A stretch of DNA of 7,827 nucleotides from an uncultured Halioglobus sp. (GTDB taxonomy: Bacteria > Pseudomonadota > Gammaproteobacteria > Pseudomonadales > Halieaceae). Positions 1-6,887 of the stretch are shown here, one piece after another. Within the stretch, counting starts at the first letter, position 1. Each line of letters begins with the position of its first letter. A program made the translations under genes and the position numbers. The DNA lies in the NCBI GenBank assembly GCA_905480565.1, contig CAJQQW010000371.1, positions 1-7,827 of the forward strand, in the 5' to 3' direction. The notes under the pieces are model-generated. The model worked only from the letters and a program-made list of their open reading frames with translations, was not told where the DNA came from and made no database searches.

Positions 1-342
1 CGTACTGGCAATTGCCCCTGCCCCCTGCAGGGTACGCCCCAGGATAATACCGCCGATACTATCGGCCATGGCGGCAACCACACTACCCAGGGCAAACAGC
101 AACAGCCCTGCGACGATTACTGGCTTACGACCCAACTGGTCCGACAGCCAGCCCAGGGGGATCTGTAACAGTGCCTGGGTGAGCCCGTACATACCTATAG
201 CCAGGCCGATCAGGCTCGGCGTTGCCTCTGGAAAATCCGCCGCGTAAAGGGCCAACAGGGGCAATACCATGAACAGGCCCAGCATGCGAAAACAGTAAAG
301 CACTGCGAGCGCACCGACCGAGCGACGCTCATCCGGGGACAT
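1..342 (-). CDS. MFS transporter, YajR-like (partial, N-terminal 114 residues)
   Basis: This is the N-terminal third of a Major Facilitator Superfamily inner-membrane transporter, probably a proton-driven drug or metabolite exporter. The frame is open to base 1, so the C-terminal part lies outside the window. The translation begins MSPDERRSVGALAVLYCFRM and closely resembles E. coli YajR as I remember it. Hydrophobic helices lie at about residues 9-35 (RMLGLFMVLPLLALY), 44-62 and 74-92. The MFS motif A loop between helices 2 and 3 is clear: G64-W-L-S-D68-Q-L-G-R-K73-P74. I chose the ATG at 342-340 because the protein aligns from there with YajR (MTPGERR). An in-frame GTG at 360-358 would add six residues, and neither start has a clear Shine-Dalgarno. 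The gene diverges from uvrA, as in Pseudomonas. Substrate unknown. Confidence 0.85.
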   Translation of the reverse strand, partial: MSPDERRSVGALAVLYCFRMLGLFMVLPLLALYAADFPEATPSLIGLAIGMYGLTQALLQIPLGWLSDQLGRKPVIVAGLLLFALGSVVAAMADSIGGIILGRTLQGAGAIAST

Positions 343-379
343 GGGGTGTTCGGTTATCACTTGATTTTAATTCACATCG

Positions 380-421
380 GCGGGTTCAAAAGCACCGCAA
401 CATACTAACAGTTTGACCCGC
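380..421. repeat. Imperfect inverted repeat in the MFS-uvrA divergent region
   Basis: GCGGGTTCAAA at 380-390 is complementary to TTTGACCCGC at 412-421, giving a 10-bp stem with one bulged T and a 21-base interval. It lies about 40 bp upstream of the transporter ATG and about 100 bp before the uvrA promoter. It could be an operator half-site pair, a hairpin in the transporter 5' UTR, or chance. No T-tract follows either arm, so it is not a terminator. The remainder of 343-576 holds the uvrA promoter, its ribosome binding site and a small palindrome at 446-463, and no further gene that I can see. Confidence 0.35.
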
Positions 422-513
422 GATAGCCCATCTCTATAACGTCTTCCTGCAACCGAACGCAGGCTGATGCAGACCTTCCTGACACGACCCCGACCATTAA
501 TCAAAAACCGCCT

Positions 514-541
514 TTGTGACTGGCTTGTAAGCGATTATACT
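514..541 (+). promoter_or_regulatory. Putative sigma70 promoter of uvrA
   Basis: A -35 element TTGTGA (514-519, 4 of 6 to consensus) and a -10 element TATACT (536-541, 5 of 6) are separated by 16 bp. Transcription would start near 548, leaving a 5' UTR of about 28 bases before the uvrA ATG at 577. No LexA box of the CTGT-N8-ACAG form overlaps it, so direct SOS control like that of E. coli uvrA is not evident. Confidence 0.55.
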
Positions 542-565
542 GCTGGGTTGCCATTTTAGACGTGC

Positions 566-571
566 GAGAGG
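566..571 (+). promoter_or_regulatory. Shine-Dalgarno of uvrA (decides the start)
   Basis: GAGAGG lies 5 bases before the ATG at 577. The frame is open further upstream to a GTG at 562, but that codon has no purine-rich site at a proper distance, and the SD would lie inside the coding region if it were used. UvrA orthologues begin [16 protein letters not shown], matching the ATG start. Confidence 0.75.
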
Positions 572-576
572 TCCTT

Positions 577-3429
577 ATGGACACCATCATGGTCAGGGGA
601 GCAAGAACCCATAACCTGAAGAACATTGACCTCGATATCCCGAGGGATAAGCTGGTTGTCATCACCGGGCTATCCGGTTCCGGCAAATCCTCACTGGCGT
701 TCGACACACTCTATGCCGAGGGCCAGCGCCGCTACGTGGAATCCCTCTCTACCTATGCTCGACAATTCCTGTCCCTGATGGAAAAACCGGATATGGACCA
801 TATCGAGGGCCTGTCTCCCGCTATCTCCATCGAGCAAAAATCTACCTCCCACAACCCCCGCTCTACCGTGGGCACGATCACTGAAATCTACGACTACCTG
901 CGCCTGCTGTACGCGCGTATCGGGGAACCCCGCTGTCCCCGGCACGACCTCAACCTGCAGGCACAAACCGTCAGCCAGATGGTGGATGCCGTACTCGCAC
1001 TGCCGGAGGATACCAAGCTGATGTTACTGGCGCCCGTAATCCGCGAAAGGAAAGGGGAGCACCTGCACGTTTTTGAGGAGTTGCGTGCCTCGGGATTCAT
1101 CCGCGCCCGCATAGACGGCATCGTTACTGAGCTGGATGATGTGCCGTTGCTGGACAAGAAAAAGAAGCATCGTATCGAGGTGGTCGTGGACCGCTTCAAG
1201 GTGCGCCCCGATCTCGGCATTCGGTTAGCGGAATCCTTTGAAACAGCACTGAATCTCACCGACGGCTTGGCCGCTATCAGCTTTATGGAGGGTGACGAGG
1301 ACGAAATCAGCTTCTCAGCGCGCTTCGCGTGCCCCAAGTGTGGCCACAGTATCGATGAACTGGAGCCCCGCTTGTTCTCATTCAATAATCCAGCCGGTGC
1401 CTGCGGCGGCTGCGATGGCCTCGGCGTCAAGCAATACTTCGATGAGGATCGTGTTGTGCTGCATCCGGAGGCCAGTCTGGCGGAAGGCGCTATACGCGGC
1501 TGGGACCGGCGTAATGTCTATTATTTTCATATGCTGACGTCTCTCGCAGAACATTACGGGTTCGATATTGATACCCCCTATGAAAAACTCCACAAGAAAC
1601 ACCGTCAGGTTATTTTGCACGGCAGCGGCCGGCAGGAAATCGCCTTTTCCTATGTCAACGACCGGGGGGATGTGTTCAAGCGCAACCACTCTTTCGAGGG
1701 CATCCTGCCCAATATGGAGCGTCGCTACCGCGATACAGATTCTCAATCCGTTCGTGAGGATCTGGCCAAGTTTCTCGCCACCCAGCCCTGTCCCGACTGC
1801 AAGGGCACCCGGCTCCGGGAGGATGCACGTCACGTATTTCTTGAGGGAATCAACCTGCCCAGCATCACCGCGCTGCCTGTGGGGGAAGCACAGGACTACT
1901 TCGACAAAATGAAGCTCGATGGACGCCGCGGTGAAATCGCTGACAAGATTTTGAAAGAACTGCGCGCCCGATACCGCTTCCTGGTGAATGTCGGGCTTAA
2001 CTATCTGACCCTTGATCGCAGCGCCGATACCCTCTCTGGCGGCGAAGCACAGCGAATCCGACTCGCCTCCCAGATCGGCGCGGGCCTGGTCGGGGTTATG
2101 TACATACTCGACGAACCCTCGATCGGACTGCACCAGCGGGATAACGAGCGCCTCCTGTCCACGCTGACTCACCTGCGCGACATGGGTAATACCGTACTGG
2201 TGGTGGAGCACGACGAGGACGCCATACGCAGTGCCGATCATATTATCGATATTGGCCCCGGGGCGGGCATCCATGGCGGTGAAGTCGTTGTTTCAGGCAG
2301 CCTCAAAGAGGTGAAAAGCTGTAAGGCATCTCTCACAGGTGCCTACCTTGCCGGACGTCGGGAAATCGCGATACCGCAGCAACGCACTGCGCCCGACACA
2401 AAGCGCATGCTGACGCTGGAAGGGGCCAGTGGCAACAATCTTCGAGACGTTACTCTGGATATTCCCATCGGTCTGCTCACCTGCGTTACCGGTGTGTCTG
2501 GATCCGGAAAATCATCATTAATCAACAGCACCCTGTACCCGATTGCCGCCACGGAACTCAACGGTGCCTCCGTGCTCACCCCGGCCCCCTACCAGTCCGT
2601 CACTGGCATGGGCCATGTCGACAAGTGTATCGATATAGACCAGAGCCCCATCGGCCGCACGCCGCGCTCGAACCCCGCCACCTATACGGGCATTTTCACT
2701 CCGGTAAGGGAGCTTTTTGCGGGCACACAGGAGGCTCGATCCCGCGGTTACAAACCGGGCAGGTTTAGCTTCAACGTCAAGGGCGGACGCTGCGAGGCCT
2801 GCCAGGGTGACGGCGTGACCAAGGTAGAAATGCATTTCCTGCCTGACATCTATGTGCCCTGCGACATCTGCAAGGGCAAGCGCTACAACCGGGAAACGCT
2901 GGAGGTAAGGTACAAGGGCAAGAATATCCATGAGGTGCTGGAAATGACAGTGGAAGATGCTCTGATTTTCTTTGAACCTGTCACCGCCATCGCGCGCAAG
3001 CTGCAGACGCTTATGGATGTGGGCCTGTCCTACGTGCGACTGGGTCAGGCGGCAACAACCCTCTCTGGCGGCGAAGCCCAAAGAGTGAAACTCTCACGGG
3101 AATTATCAAAACGCGACACAGGCAAGACCTTGTACATTCTCGACGAGCCCACGACTGGGCTACATTTTGAAGATATCAAACAGCTGTTGGAAGTCCTGCA
3201 TCGGCTGCGTGACCACGGCAACACCGTTATTATCATCGAACACAACCTGGACGTGATCAAAACCGCAGACTGGATCGTGGATATGGGTCCGGAGGGAGGG
3301 AGCGGCGGCGGCCAGATTATCGCCGCGGGCACGCCGGAAGAGGTAGCTACCATGAAGGGATCCCATACAGGCCAGTTTCTCAGCCCTATACTGAAACCGA
3401 AGCGCAAGCGGAGCAAACGCGCAGCCTAG
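577..3429 (+). CDS. uvrA: UvrABC excinuclease subunit A (DNA damage sensor ATPase)
   Basis: UvrA dimerises, scans DNA with UvrB, recognises bulky or distorting lesions and loads UvrB for nucleotide excision repair in the cytoplasm. The 950-residue protein (E. coli 940) has both ABC ATPase modules. Module I has Walker [10 protein letters not shown] at 31-39, signature LSGGEAQ at 486-492 and Walker B ending D512-E513. Module II has Walker [10 protein letters not shown] at 639-647, signature LSGGEAQ at 829-835 and Walker B D856-E857. Zinc module 1 is C252-X2-C255-X20-C276-X2-C279, and zinc module 2 is C739-X2-C742-X19-C762-X2-C765. A further CPDC pair sits at 405-408. The inter-module DNA- and UvrB-binding region keeps its typical stretches, such as [20 protein letters not shown] near the N-terminus. 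All key residues are present. The only oddity is a basic tail (940-950). The gene has its own promoter, diverges from the transporter and converges on the ribosomal alpha operon. Confidence 0.98.
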   Translation: MDTIMVRGARTHNLKNIDLDIPRDKLVVITGLSGSGKSSLAFDTLYAEGQRRYVESLSTYARQFLSLMEKPDMDHIEGLSPAISIEQKSTSHNPRSTVGTITEIYDYLRLLYARIGEPRCPRHDLNLQAQTVSQMVDAVLALPEDTKLMLLAPVIRERKGEHLHVFEELRASGFIRARIDGIVTELDDVPLLDKKKKHRIEVVVDRFKVRPDLGIRLAESFETALNLTDGLAAISFMEGDEDEISFSARFACPKCGHSIDELEPRLFSFNNPAGACGGCDGLGVKQYFDEDRVVLHPEASLAEGAIRGWDRRNVYYFHMLTSLAEHYGFDIDTPYEKLHKKHRQVILHGSGRQEIAFSYVNDRGDVFKRNHSFEGILPNMERRYRDTDSQSVREDLAKFLATQPCPDCKGTRLREDARHVFLEGINLPSITALPVGEAQDYFDKMKLDGRRGEIADKILKELRARYRFLVNVGLNYLTLDRSADTLSGGEAQRIRLASQIGAGLVGVMYILDEPSIGLHQRDNERLLSTLTHLRDMGNTVLVVEHDEDAIRSADHIIDIGPGAGIHGGEVVVSGSLKEVKSCKASLTGAYLAGRREIAIPQQRTAPDTKRMLTLEGASGNNLRDVTLDIPIGLLTCVTGVSGSGKSSLINSTLYPIAATELNGASVLTPAPYQSVTGMGHVDKCIDIDQSPIGRTPRSNPATYTGIFTPVRELFAGTQEARSRGYKPGRFSFNVKGGRCEACQGDGVTKVEMHFLPDIYVPCDICKGKRYNRETLEVRYKGKNIHEVLEMTVEDALIFFEPVTAIARKLQTLMDVGLSYVRLGQAATTLSGGEAQRVKLSRELSKRDTGKTLYILDEPTTGLHFEDIKQLLEVLHRLRDHGNTVIIIEHNLDVIKTADWIVDMGPEGGSGGGQIIAAGTPEEVATMKGSHTGQFLSPILKPKRKRSKRAA

Positions 3430-3451
3430 ACCTGGCGCGCAAGTAATGGCT

Positions 3452-3492
3452 GCGTTCGATATGGATGGAACCGGAATGTTATTCGCGAACGC
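3452..3492. repeat. Weak inverted repeat downstream of uvrA
   Basis: GCGTTCG (3452-3458) and CGAACGC (3486-3492) form a perfect 7-bp inverted repeat around a 27-base interval. A smaller hairpin, CAGTC-GTTC-GACTG, follows at 3503-3516. Neither is followed by a run of T on the plus strand, so they are poor intrinsic terminators. They may protect the 3' end of the uvrA message or have no role. The rest of 3430-3586 shows no gene that I can support. Confidence 0.3.
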
Positions 3493-3586
3493 CTAAACCT
3501 GGCAGTCGTTCGACTGTATTTCGCTGCTAGTGTTAATGATTCTGCTCACCAGGGAAAGCAACGCAACCGCAAAAAATACAAGGCAC

Positions 3587-3613
3587 AAAAAAGCCGGGCA
3601 TATAGACCCGGCT
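3587..3613 (-). terminator. Intrinsic terminator of the alpha operon (after rplQ)
   Basis: Read on the minus strand, AGCCGGG (3613-3607), an 8-base loop and CCCGGCT (3598-3592) form a perfect GC-rich 7-bp stem followed by a run of six T (3592-3587, the first being the last stem base). It begins 36 bases after the rplQ stop, as expected for the end of the operon. In the plus direction no T-run follows the stem, so it should not terminate uvrA efficiently. Confidence 0.88.
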
Positions 3614-3649
3614 CTGTGTATCTCATTGCTATCGCGACTGGGCGCGACC

Positions 3650-4042
3650 CTAATCCTCGTCGTCCTCGTCATAGACCTCGACATCAGGACGATCGACAAG
3701 CTCCACGTAGGCCATAGGAGCTTTATCTCCCGAGCGAAAGCCGCACTTGAGAATGCGTATGTAACCACCTGGACGCTCCTGGTAGCGGGGACCCAGCTCG
3801 TCAAAAAGCTTGCCTACCGCGGCTTTATCGCGGGTTCGATCAAAAGCCAGACGTCGGTTTGCGACGCTATCGCTTTTTGCCAGCGTAATAAGAGGCTCGG
3901 CAAAGCGACGTAATTCCTTCGCCTTGGGCAGGGTGGTCTTGATCAGCTCGTGCTCGACAAGCGACACCGCCATATTGCGAAACATGGCTTTGCGATGCGA
4001 GCTGTTGCGATTTAGTTGACGTCCGCTATGACGATGACGCAT
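3650..4042 (-). CDS. rplQ: 50S ribosomal protein L17
   Basis: L17 is a protein of the 50S subunit located near the peptide exit tunnel on the solvent side. The 130-residue protein (E. coli 127) starts [20 protein letters not shown] and has the family core [36 protein letters not shown] and [15 protein letters not shown], ending in [10 protein letters not shown]. The start is supported by AGGA in the upstream AGGAAAGAG and by the conserved MRHR opening. It is the last gene of the alpha operon, 59 bases after rpoA, with the terminator behind it. The C-terminus after residue 118 is acidic ([10 protein letters not shown]), unlike the Ala/Glu-rich E. coli tail that I recall, though the tail varies between species. 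Confidence 0.98.
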   Translation of the reverse strand: MRHRHSGRQLNRNSSHRKAMFRNMAVSLVEHELIKTTLPKAKELRRFAEPLITLAKSDSVANRRLAFDRTRDKAAVGKLFDELGPRYQERPGGYIRILKCGFRSGDKAPMAYVELVDRPDVEVYDEDDED

Positions 4043-4101
4043 TTCTCTTTCCTATCTTGAGGTGCCCGCTGACGAGCACTGCTGTCTGTTGACCGGCCTG
4101 C

Positions 4102-5106
4102 TTAAACGCTCAGCACCCGATCGTCATTCTTAAGGCTGGCCGGTGGCCAGTTGTCCAGGCGCATACCCAGTGAGAGCCCACGGGACGCCAGTACATCCTT
4201 GATCTCGGTGAGCGACTTTTTGCCCAGGTTGGGTGTCTTAAGTAGCTCCACCTCTGTGCGCTGCACCAGATCTCCGATGTAGTAAATATTTTCCGCTTTG
4301 AGACAGTTCGCCGACCTTACTGTCAATTCCAGGTCATCTACCGGACGCAACAGGATCGGATCGACTTCATCTTCTTCCTCGACAGATTCAGACTCAGACT
4401 CGCTCTCGAGGTCAACGAATACAGCTAACTGCTGCTGCAAGATAGTCGCGGCGCGACGAATCGCTTCCTCAGGGTCGATAGTACCGTTGGTTTCGAGATC
4501 CAGAACCAACTTGTCAAGGTCGGTACGCTGCTCCACTCGCGCGGCTTCCACGACGTAGGAAACTCGCCCCACCGGCGAAAAAGTCGCGTCCAGCTGCAGA
4601 CGACCGATAGCGCGCGTCTCCTCATCCGGGTTGACGCGAGAATCTGCGGGGGAATAACCACGACCGAGAGCGACCGTAAGGCGCATGTTAATCTCAGAAC
4701 CCTCGTTGAGATGGCAAATTACGTGCTCCGGATTACGTATCTCGATATCGTGGTCCACCTGAATATCACCGGCTGTAACTGGGCCTGGGCCCTTCTTGCT
4801 CAGCGTCAACTCAGCCTCTTCTTTGCCGCTCATCACCAGGGCGACGCCCTTCAGATTGAGCAGAATCTCGATAACGTCTTCCTGCACGCCTTCAATGGCA
4901 CTGTACTCGTGCAACACGCCATCAATCTCCACCTCGGTAATCGCACTACCAGGCATCGAAGAAAGAAGAATTCGGCGCAAGGCATTTCCCAAAGTATGGC
5001 CGAAACCACGCTCTAAAGGCTCAAGCGTCACTTGTGAACGCGTTGCGTTCTTCTCGTCTACATTGATTACACGAGGGGTCAAAAATTCGTTCACTGCACT
5101 CTGCAT
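4102..5106 (-). CDS. rpoA: DNA-directed RNA polymerase subunit alpha
   Basis: The alpha subunit dimerises to nucleate RNA polymerase assembly, and its C-terminal domain contacts UP elements and activators. The protein has 334 residues (E. coli 329). The N-terminal domain, about 1-233, includes the assembly stretch [20 protein letters not shown] at 32-51, with the E. coli R45 equivalent in the R44-R45 pair. A flexible linker spans about 234-250. The C-terminal domain, from about 251, includes [12 protein letters not shown] with R264 equivalent to E. coli R265 (DNA contact), followed by [20 protein letters not shown] and [10 protein letters not shown]. No key residue is missing. The linker carries four Glu-Ser repeats followed by EEEDE, without any basic residue. 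The gene follows rpsD by 36 bases, with AGGTG five bases before the ATG, so it is probably translated from the alpha-operon mRNA. Confidence 0.99.
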   Translation of the reverse strand: MQSAVNEFLTPRVINVDEKNATRSQVTLEPLERGFGHTLGNALRRILLSSMPGSAITEVEIDGVLHEYSAIEGVQEDVIEILLNLKGVALVMSGKEEAELTLSKKGPGPVTAGDIQVDHDIEIRNPEHVICHLNEGSEINMRLTVALGRGYSPADSRVNPDEETRAIGRLQLDATFSPVGRVSYVVEAARVEQRTDLDKLVLDLETNGTIDPEEAIRRAATILQQQLAVFVDLESESESESVEEEDEVDPILLRPVDDLELTVRSANCLKAENIYYIGDLVQRTEVELLKTPNLGKKSLTEIKDVLASRGLSLGMRLDNWPPASLKNDDRVLSV

Positions 5107-5142
5107 TGGGGCACCTGTCTTATCGATTGGTCCGTCAGTGGA

Positions 5143-5763
5143 TTACTTCGAGTAAAGCTCTACGATGAGGCTTTCATTGATCTCAGAAGACAACTCCTGG
5201 CGATCAGGCGCGGCCTTAAACACCGCCTCCATTTTCTCGCTGTCCAGGTCGATCCATTCCGACTCGCCTCGGTTGGAGGCCAACGCCATGGCTGACTGGA
5301 CCCTAAGCTGCTTCTTCGCTTTCTCGCGCAAGGACACAACGTCCCCTGCTTTCACTTGATAGGACGGTATATTCACTACCTGACCGTTCACCAAAATAGA
5401 TTTATGGGATACCAACTGGCGCGATTCCGCGCGGGTAGACCCAAAACCAATTCGGTAAACGACGTTGTCTAGCCTGCCTTCCAGCAACTGCAGCAGGTTT
5501 TCGCCTGTTGCACCCTTCAGGCGGGCCGCTTCCTTGTAATAATTTCTGAATTGCTTTTCCAGTACGCCGTAAATACGGCGTACCTTCTGCTTTTCGCGCA
5601 GCTGCACACCGTAATCTGACAAACGACCGCGGCGAGCTCCATGCTGGCCAGGAATCGCCTCTACCTTGCACTTGCTTTCAAGCGAACGCACTCCGCTCTT
5701 CAGGAACAGATCCGTTCCCTCGCGACGAGAGAGCTTGCACTTCGGTCCAATATATCGAGCCAT
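5143..5763 (-). CDS. rpsD: 30S ribosomal protein S4 (primary 16S binder, likely autoregulator)
   Basis: S4 binds the 5' domain of 16S rRNA early in 30S assembly and helps form the mRNA entry site. In E. coli it also represses translation of the alpha operon by binding the leader before rpsM. The 206-residue length equals E. coli. The sequence begins [20 protein letters not shown] and contains [23 protein letters not shown] in the N-terminal domain, the S4 RNA-binding domain at about 97-157 ([20 protein letters not shown] onward), and the ending [11 protein letters not shown]. Only C9 and C32 remain of the four zinc cysteines found in the Thermus/Bacillus form, so this is the zinc-free type. 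The reading frame continues 18 codons upstream into the end of rpsK, but the conserved MARY start and the strong SD fix the start at 5763. It lies 19 bases after rpsK. Confidence 0.98.
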   Translation of the reverse strand: MARYIGPKCKLSRREGTDLFLKSGVRSLESKCKVEAIPGQHGARRGRLSDYGVQLREKQKVRRIYGVLEKQFRNYYKEAARLKGATGENLLQLLEGRLDNVVYRIGFGSTRAESRQLVSHKSILVNGQVVNIPSYQVKAGDVVSLREKAKKQLRVQSAMALASNRGESEWIDLDSEKMEAVFKAAPDRQELSSEINESLIVELYSK

Positions 5764-5775
5764 ATCACCTCTCCT
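5764..5775 (-). promoter_or_regulatory. Strong Shine-Dalgarno of rpsD (decides the start)
   Basis: On the minus strand AGGAGAGGTGAT directly precedes the ATG at 5763-5761. GAGGTGAT matches the 3' end of 16S rRNA over eight bases, and AGGAG sits seven bases upstream of the ATG. This excludes the upstream in-frame ATG near 5817, which lies inside rpsK. Confidence 0.85.
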
Positions 5776-5782
5776 GTATGCG

Positions 5783-6175
5783 TTATACGCGGCGTTTTTT
5801 GGGCGGACGACAGCCATTATGTGGAATGGGTGTGACGTCGGTAATGTTGCTGATCTTGTATCCGCAGGAGTTCAGGGCGCGAACCGCTGATTCCCGACCA
5901 GGTCCAGGGCCCTTCACTTGCACATCCAGATTTTTCAGACCGTATTCCTTGGCTGCTTCACCTGCTCGCTCGGCAGCAACCTGCGCAGCGAAAGGCGTAC
6001 TTTTGCGCGAACCACGGAAACCGGAACCACCAGAAGTCGCCCACGATAGCGTGTTACCCTGGCGATCGGTAATCGTAATAATCGTGTTATTAAACGACGC
6101 GTGAATATGCGCAATACCATCTACGACGGTCTTGGTAATCTTTTTACGAGTGCCTTTGGCACCTGGCTTAGCCAT
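5783..6175 (-). CDS. rpsK: 30S ribosomal protein S11
   Basis: S11 sits on the 30S platform and helps shape the E-site and mRNA exit region with S7 and S18. The protein has 130 residues (E. coli 129). Family stretches are visible in order: [22 protein letters not shown] at about 20-41, [21 protein letters not shown] at 45-65, [17 protein letters not shown] near 85-101, and the highly conserved [16 protein letters not shown] terminus. N120-G121 corresponds to the Asn-Gly site that is known to isomerise to isoaspartate in E. coli S11. An AGGAT SD lies seven bases before the ATG. The gene sits 77 bases after rpsM, a wider spacer than usual that holds a terminator-like hairpin, and 19 bases before rpsD. 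Confidence 0.98.
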   Translation of the reverse strand: MAKPGAKGTRKKITKTVVDGIAHIHASFNNTIITITDRQGNTLSWATSGGSGFRGSRKSTPFAAQVAAERAGEAAKEYGLKNLDVQVKGPGPGRESAVRALNSCGYKISNITDVTPIPHNGCRPPKKRRV

Positions 6176-6202
6176 ATTTTGTATCCTGCTTTAATATCAA
6201 CA

Positions 6203-6228
6203 CTGCACTAGTCTGTTACAGGGTGCAG
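6203..6228 (-). promoter_or_regulatory. Second stem-loop in the rpsM-rpsK spacer
   Basis: CTGCAC (minus 6228-6223) pairs with GTGCAG (6208-6203) around a 14-base loop, and the loop contains the smaller complementary pair CTG-TAA-CAG. It lies between the terminator-like element and the rpsK SD (6187-6183). It could protect or load the rpsK message, or mark a processing site after cleavage. Seen in sequence only; function unknown. Confidence 0.4.
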
Positions 6229-6235
6229 CTACACT

Positions 6236-6265
6236 AAAAAAGGATTCGCTGTCTATTTGCGAATC
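6236..6265 (-). terminator. Terminator-like hairpin overlapping the rpsM stop codon (possible attenuator)
   Basis: On the minus strand GATTCGC (6265-6259), a 9-base loop AAATAGACA and GCGAATC (6249-6243) form a perfect 7-bp stem, followed by C and six T (6241-6236). The loop contains the rpsM TAG stop, and the 5' arm encodes the last residues (Pro-Ile-Arg), while the 3' arm is noncoding. This has the form of an intrinsic terminator, but three genes of the same operon lie downstream, so it must be weak, conditional or read through. A ribosome finishing rpsM would cover the 5' arm and block folding, which would favour read-through when rpsM is translated. Confidence 0.6.
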
Positions 6266-6609
6266 GGCTTACGCGGTCCTTTTCGAGTTCGGGCATTGGT
6301 CTTGGTACGCTGACCACGCAGGGGCAAACCCCGACGATGGCGCAAACCACGATTACAACCCAGATCCATCAACCGCTTGATGTTCATCTGCACTTCACGG
6401 CGGAGGTCACCCTCTACCATCATTTCGCTAACCTTGGTGCGAAGTGCATCCATTTCCTGCTCGGTCAACTCACCTATCTTGACGTTTTCGGCAACGCCAG
6501 TGTCTGCGCACAGGCGCTTCGCCTGGCTACGGCCAACACCGTAGATATAGGTCAGTGAGATAACTGTATGCTTGTTATCTGGTATGTTGACGCCGGCTAA
6601 TCGAGCCAT
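6253..6609 (-). CDS. rpsM: 30S ribosomal protein S13
   Basis: S13 lies on the 30S head, forms bridges to the 50S subunit, and its basic tail contacts P-site tRNA. The 118 residues match E. coli length. The sequence starts [20 protein letters not shown], has the helix-turn stretch [15 protein letters not shown] at 20-34, the family motif [20 protein letters not shown] at 87-106, and a basic C-terminus ([10 protein letters not shown]). GGAGAG lies six bases before the ATG and fixes the start. It is the first gene of the alpha operon, so its leader is the expected target of S4 repression. Its stop codon sits in the loop of a terminator-like hairpin. Confidence 0.98.
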   Translation of the reverse strand: MARLAGVNIPDNKHTVISLTYIYGVGRSQAKRLCADTGVAENVKIGELTEQEMDALRTKVSEMMVEGDLRREVQMNIKRLMDLGCNRGLRHRRGLPLRGQRTKTNARTRKGPRKPIRK

Positions 6610-6692
6610 TCAACTCTCTCCAATCATTTGTCGTCGCTGCGCTCTAGCACCGTCCCAAAGGGACGAAGGCCCACACAGCGGGCGCAAAAGGC
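6610..6692 (-). promoter_or_regulatory. Structured 5' leader of the alpha operon (candidate S4 target)
   Basis: The leader between the predicted start point near 6692 and the rpsM ATG folds into nested helices on paper. An outer helix pairs CGCTGTG (6680-6674) with CGCAGCG (6641-6635), 7 bp with one G-U. Inside it is a perfect 6-bp hairpin, CGTCCC-TTT-GGGACG (6665-6651). A third stem, GGCGC-CTTTT-GCGCC (6695-6681), abuts the outer helix on its 5' side and may be partly transcribed. The rpsM SD follows 13 bases after the outer helix. In E. coli the leader at this place forms a pseudoknot bound by S4 (Rfam Alpha_RBS family). The fold here is not an obvious copy, so S4 binding is an inference from position and structure. 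Confidence 0.5.
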
Positions 6693-6697
6693 GCCGA

Positions 6698-6726
6698 ATT
6701 CTAGCGATATCGCTTACAAAAATCAA
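6698..6726 (-). promoter_or_regulatory. Putative sigma70 promoter of the alpha operon
   Basis: On the minus strand TTGATT (6726-6721, 4 of 6) and TAGAAT (6703-6698, 5 of 6) are separated by exactly 17 bp. The -35 begins seven bases after the rpmJ stop. The discriminator after the -10 is GC-rich (TCGGCGC), a feature of promoters repressed by ppGpp, as expected for ribosomal protein genes. Its placement between rpmJ and rpsM matches the E. coli alpha promoter. Confidence 0.72.
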
Positions 6727-6733
6727 CTCAGGG

Positions 6734-6850
6734 CTACCCCTGGCGCTGCTTGTGTCGAGGATCCGAGTTGCAAATGACTCGAACCACACCCTTACGGCGC
6801 ACAATCTTGCAGTTTCTGCAGATTTTCTTCACTGACGCACGTACTTTCAT
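6734..6850 (-). CDS. rpmJ: 50S ribosomal protein L36
   Basis: This 38-codon gene encodes the smallest 50S protein, which binds 23S rRNA. The translation is [20 protein letters not shown] followed by [19 protein letters not shown] zinc ribbon is intact: C11, C14, C27 and H33, so this is the zinc-binding C+ form rather than the Cys-less paralogue induced by zinc shortage. GGGAG lies 11 bases before the ATG, somewhat far. The gene lies 37 bases after secY and directly before the alpha promoter, the classic end of the spc operon. Easily missed because of its size. Confidence 0.97.
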   Translation of the reverse strand: MKVRASVKKICRNCKIVRRKGVVRVICNSDPRHKQRQG

Positions 6851-6887
6851 TTCAGATACTCCCTTTGGCCCGTTTCCAGTCTCGCTA

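Noticed and set aside
562..576. Upstream GTG start giving UvrA five extra residues
   Set aside because: The SD GAGAGG falls within these codons and is correctly spaced for the ATG at 577, and UvrA orthologues begin at that Met.
1378..2274. A 298-codon open frame antisense to uvrA
   Set aside because: It lies wholly inside uvrA, whose conserved motifs run through the region without a break. The antisense translation shows no recognisable family; such frames are common opposite GC-biased codons.
3493..3913. Short open frames on both strands across the uvrA-rplQ gap (3493-3804 minus, 3530-3913 plus)
   Set aside because: They overlap rplQ in other frames or cross the operon terminator, and they resemble no known protein.
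5764..5817. Upstream in-frame ATG extending S4 by 18 residues into rpsK
   Set aside because: The extension overlaps the conserved end of S11, the strong SD precedes the ATG at 5763, and the S4 family starts MARY.
6651..6695. Hairpins between rpmJ and rpsM as a terminator of the spc operon
   Set aside because: Neither GGCGC-CTTTT-GCGCC nor CGTCCC-TTT-GGGACG is followed by a T-run on the minus strand, so they fit a structured leader better.
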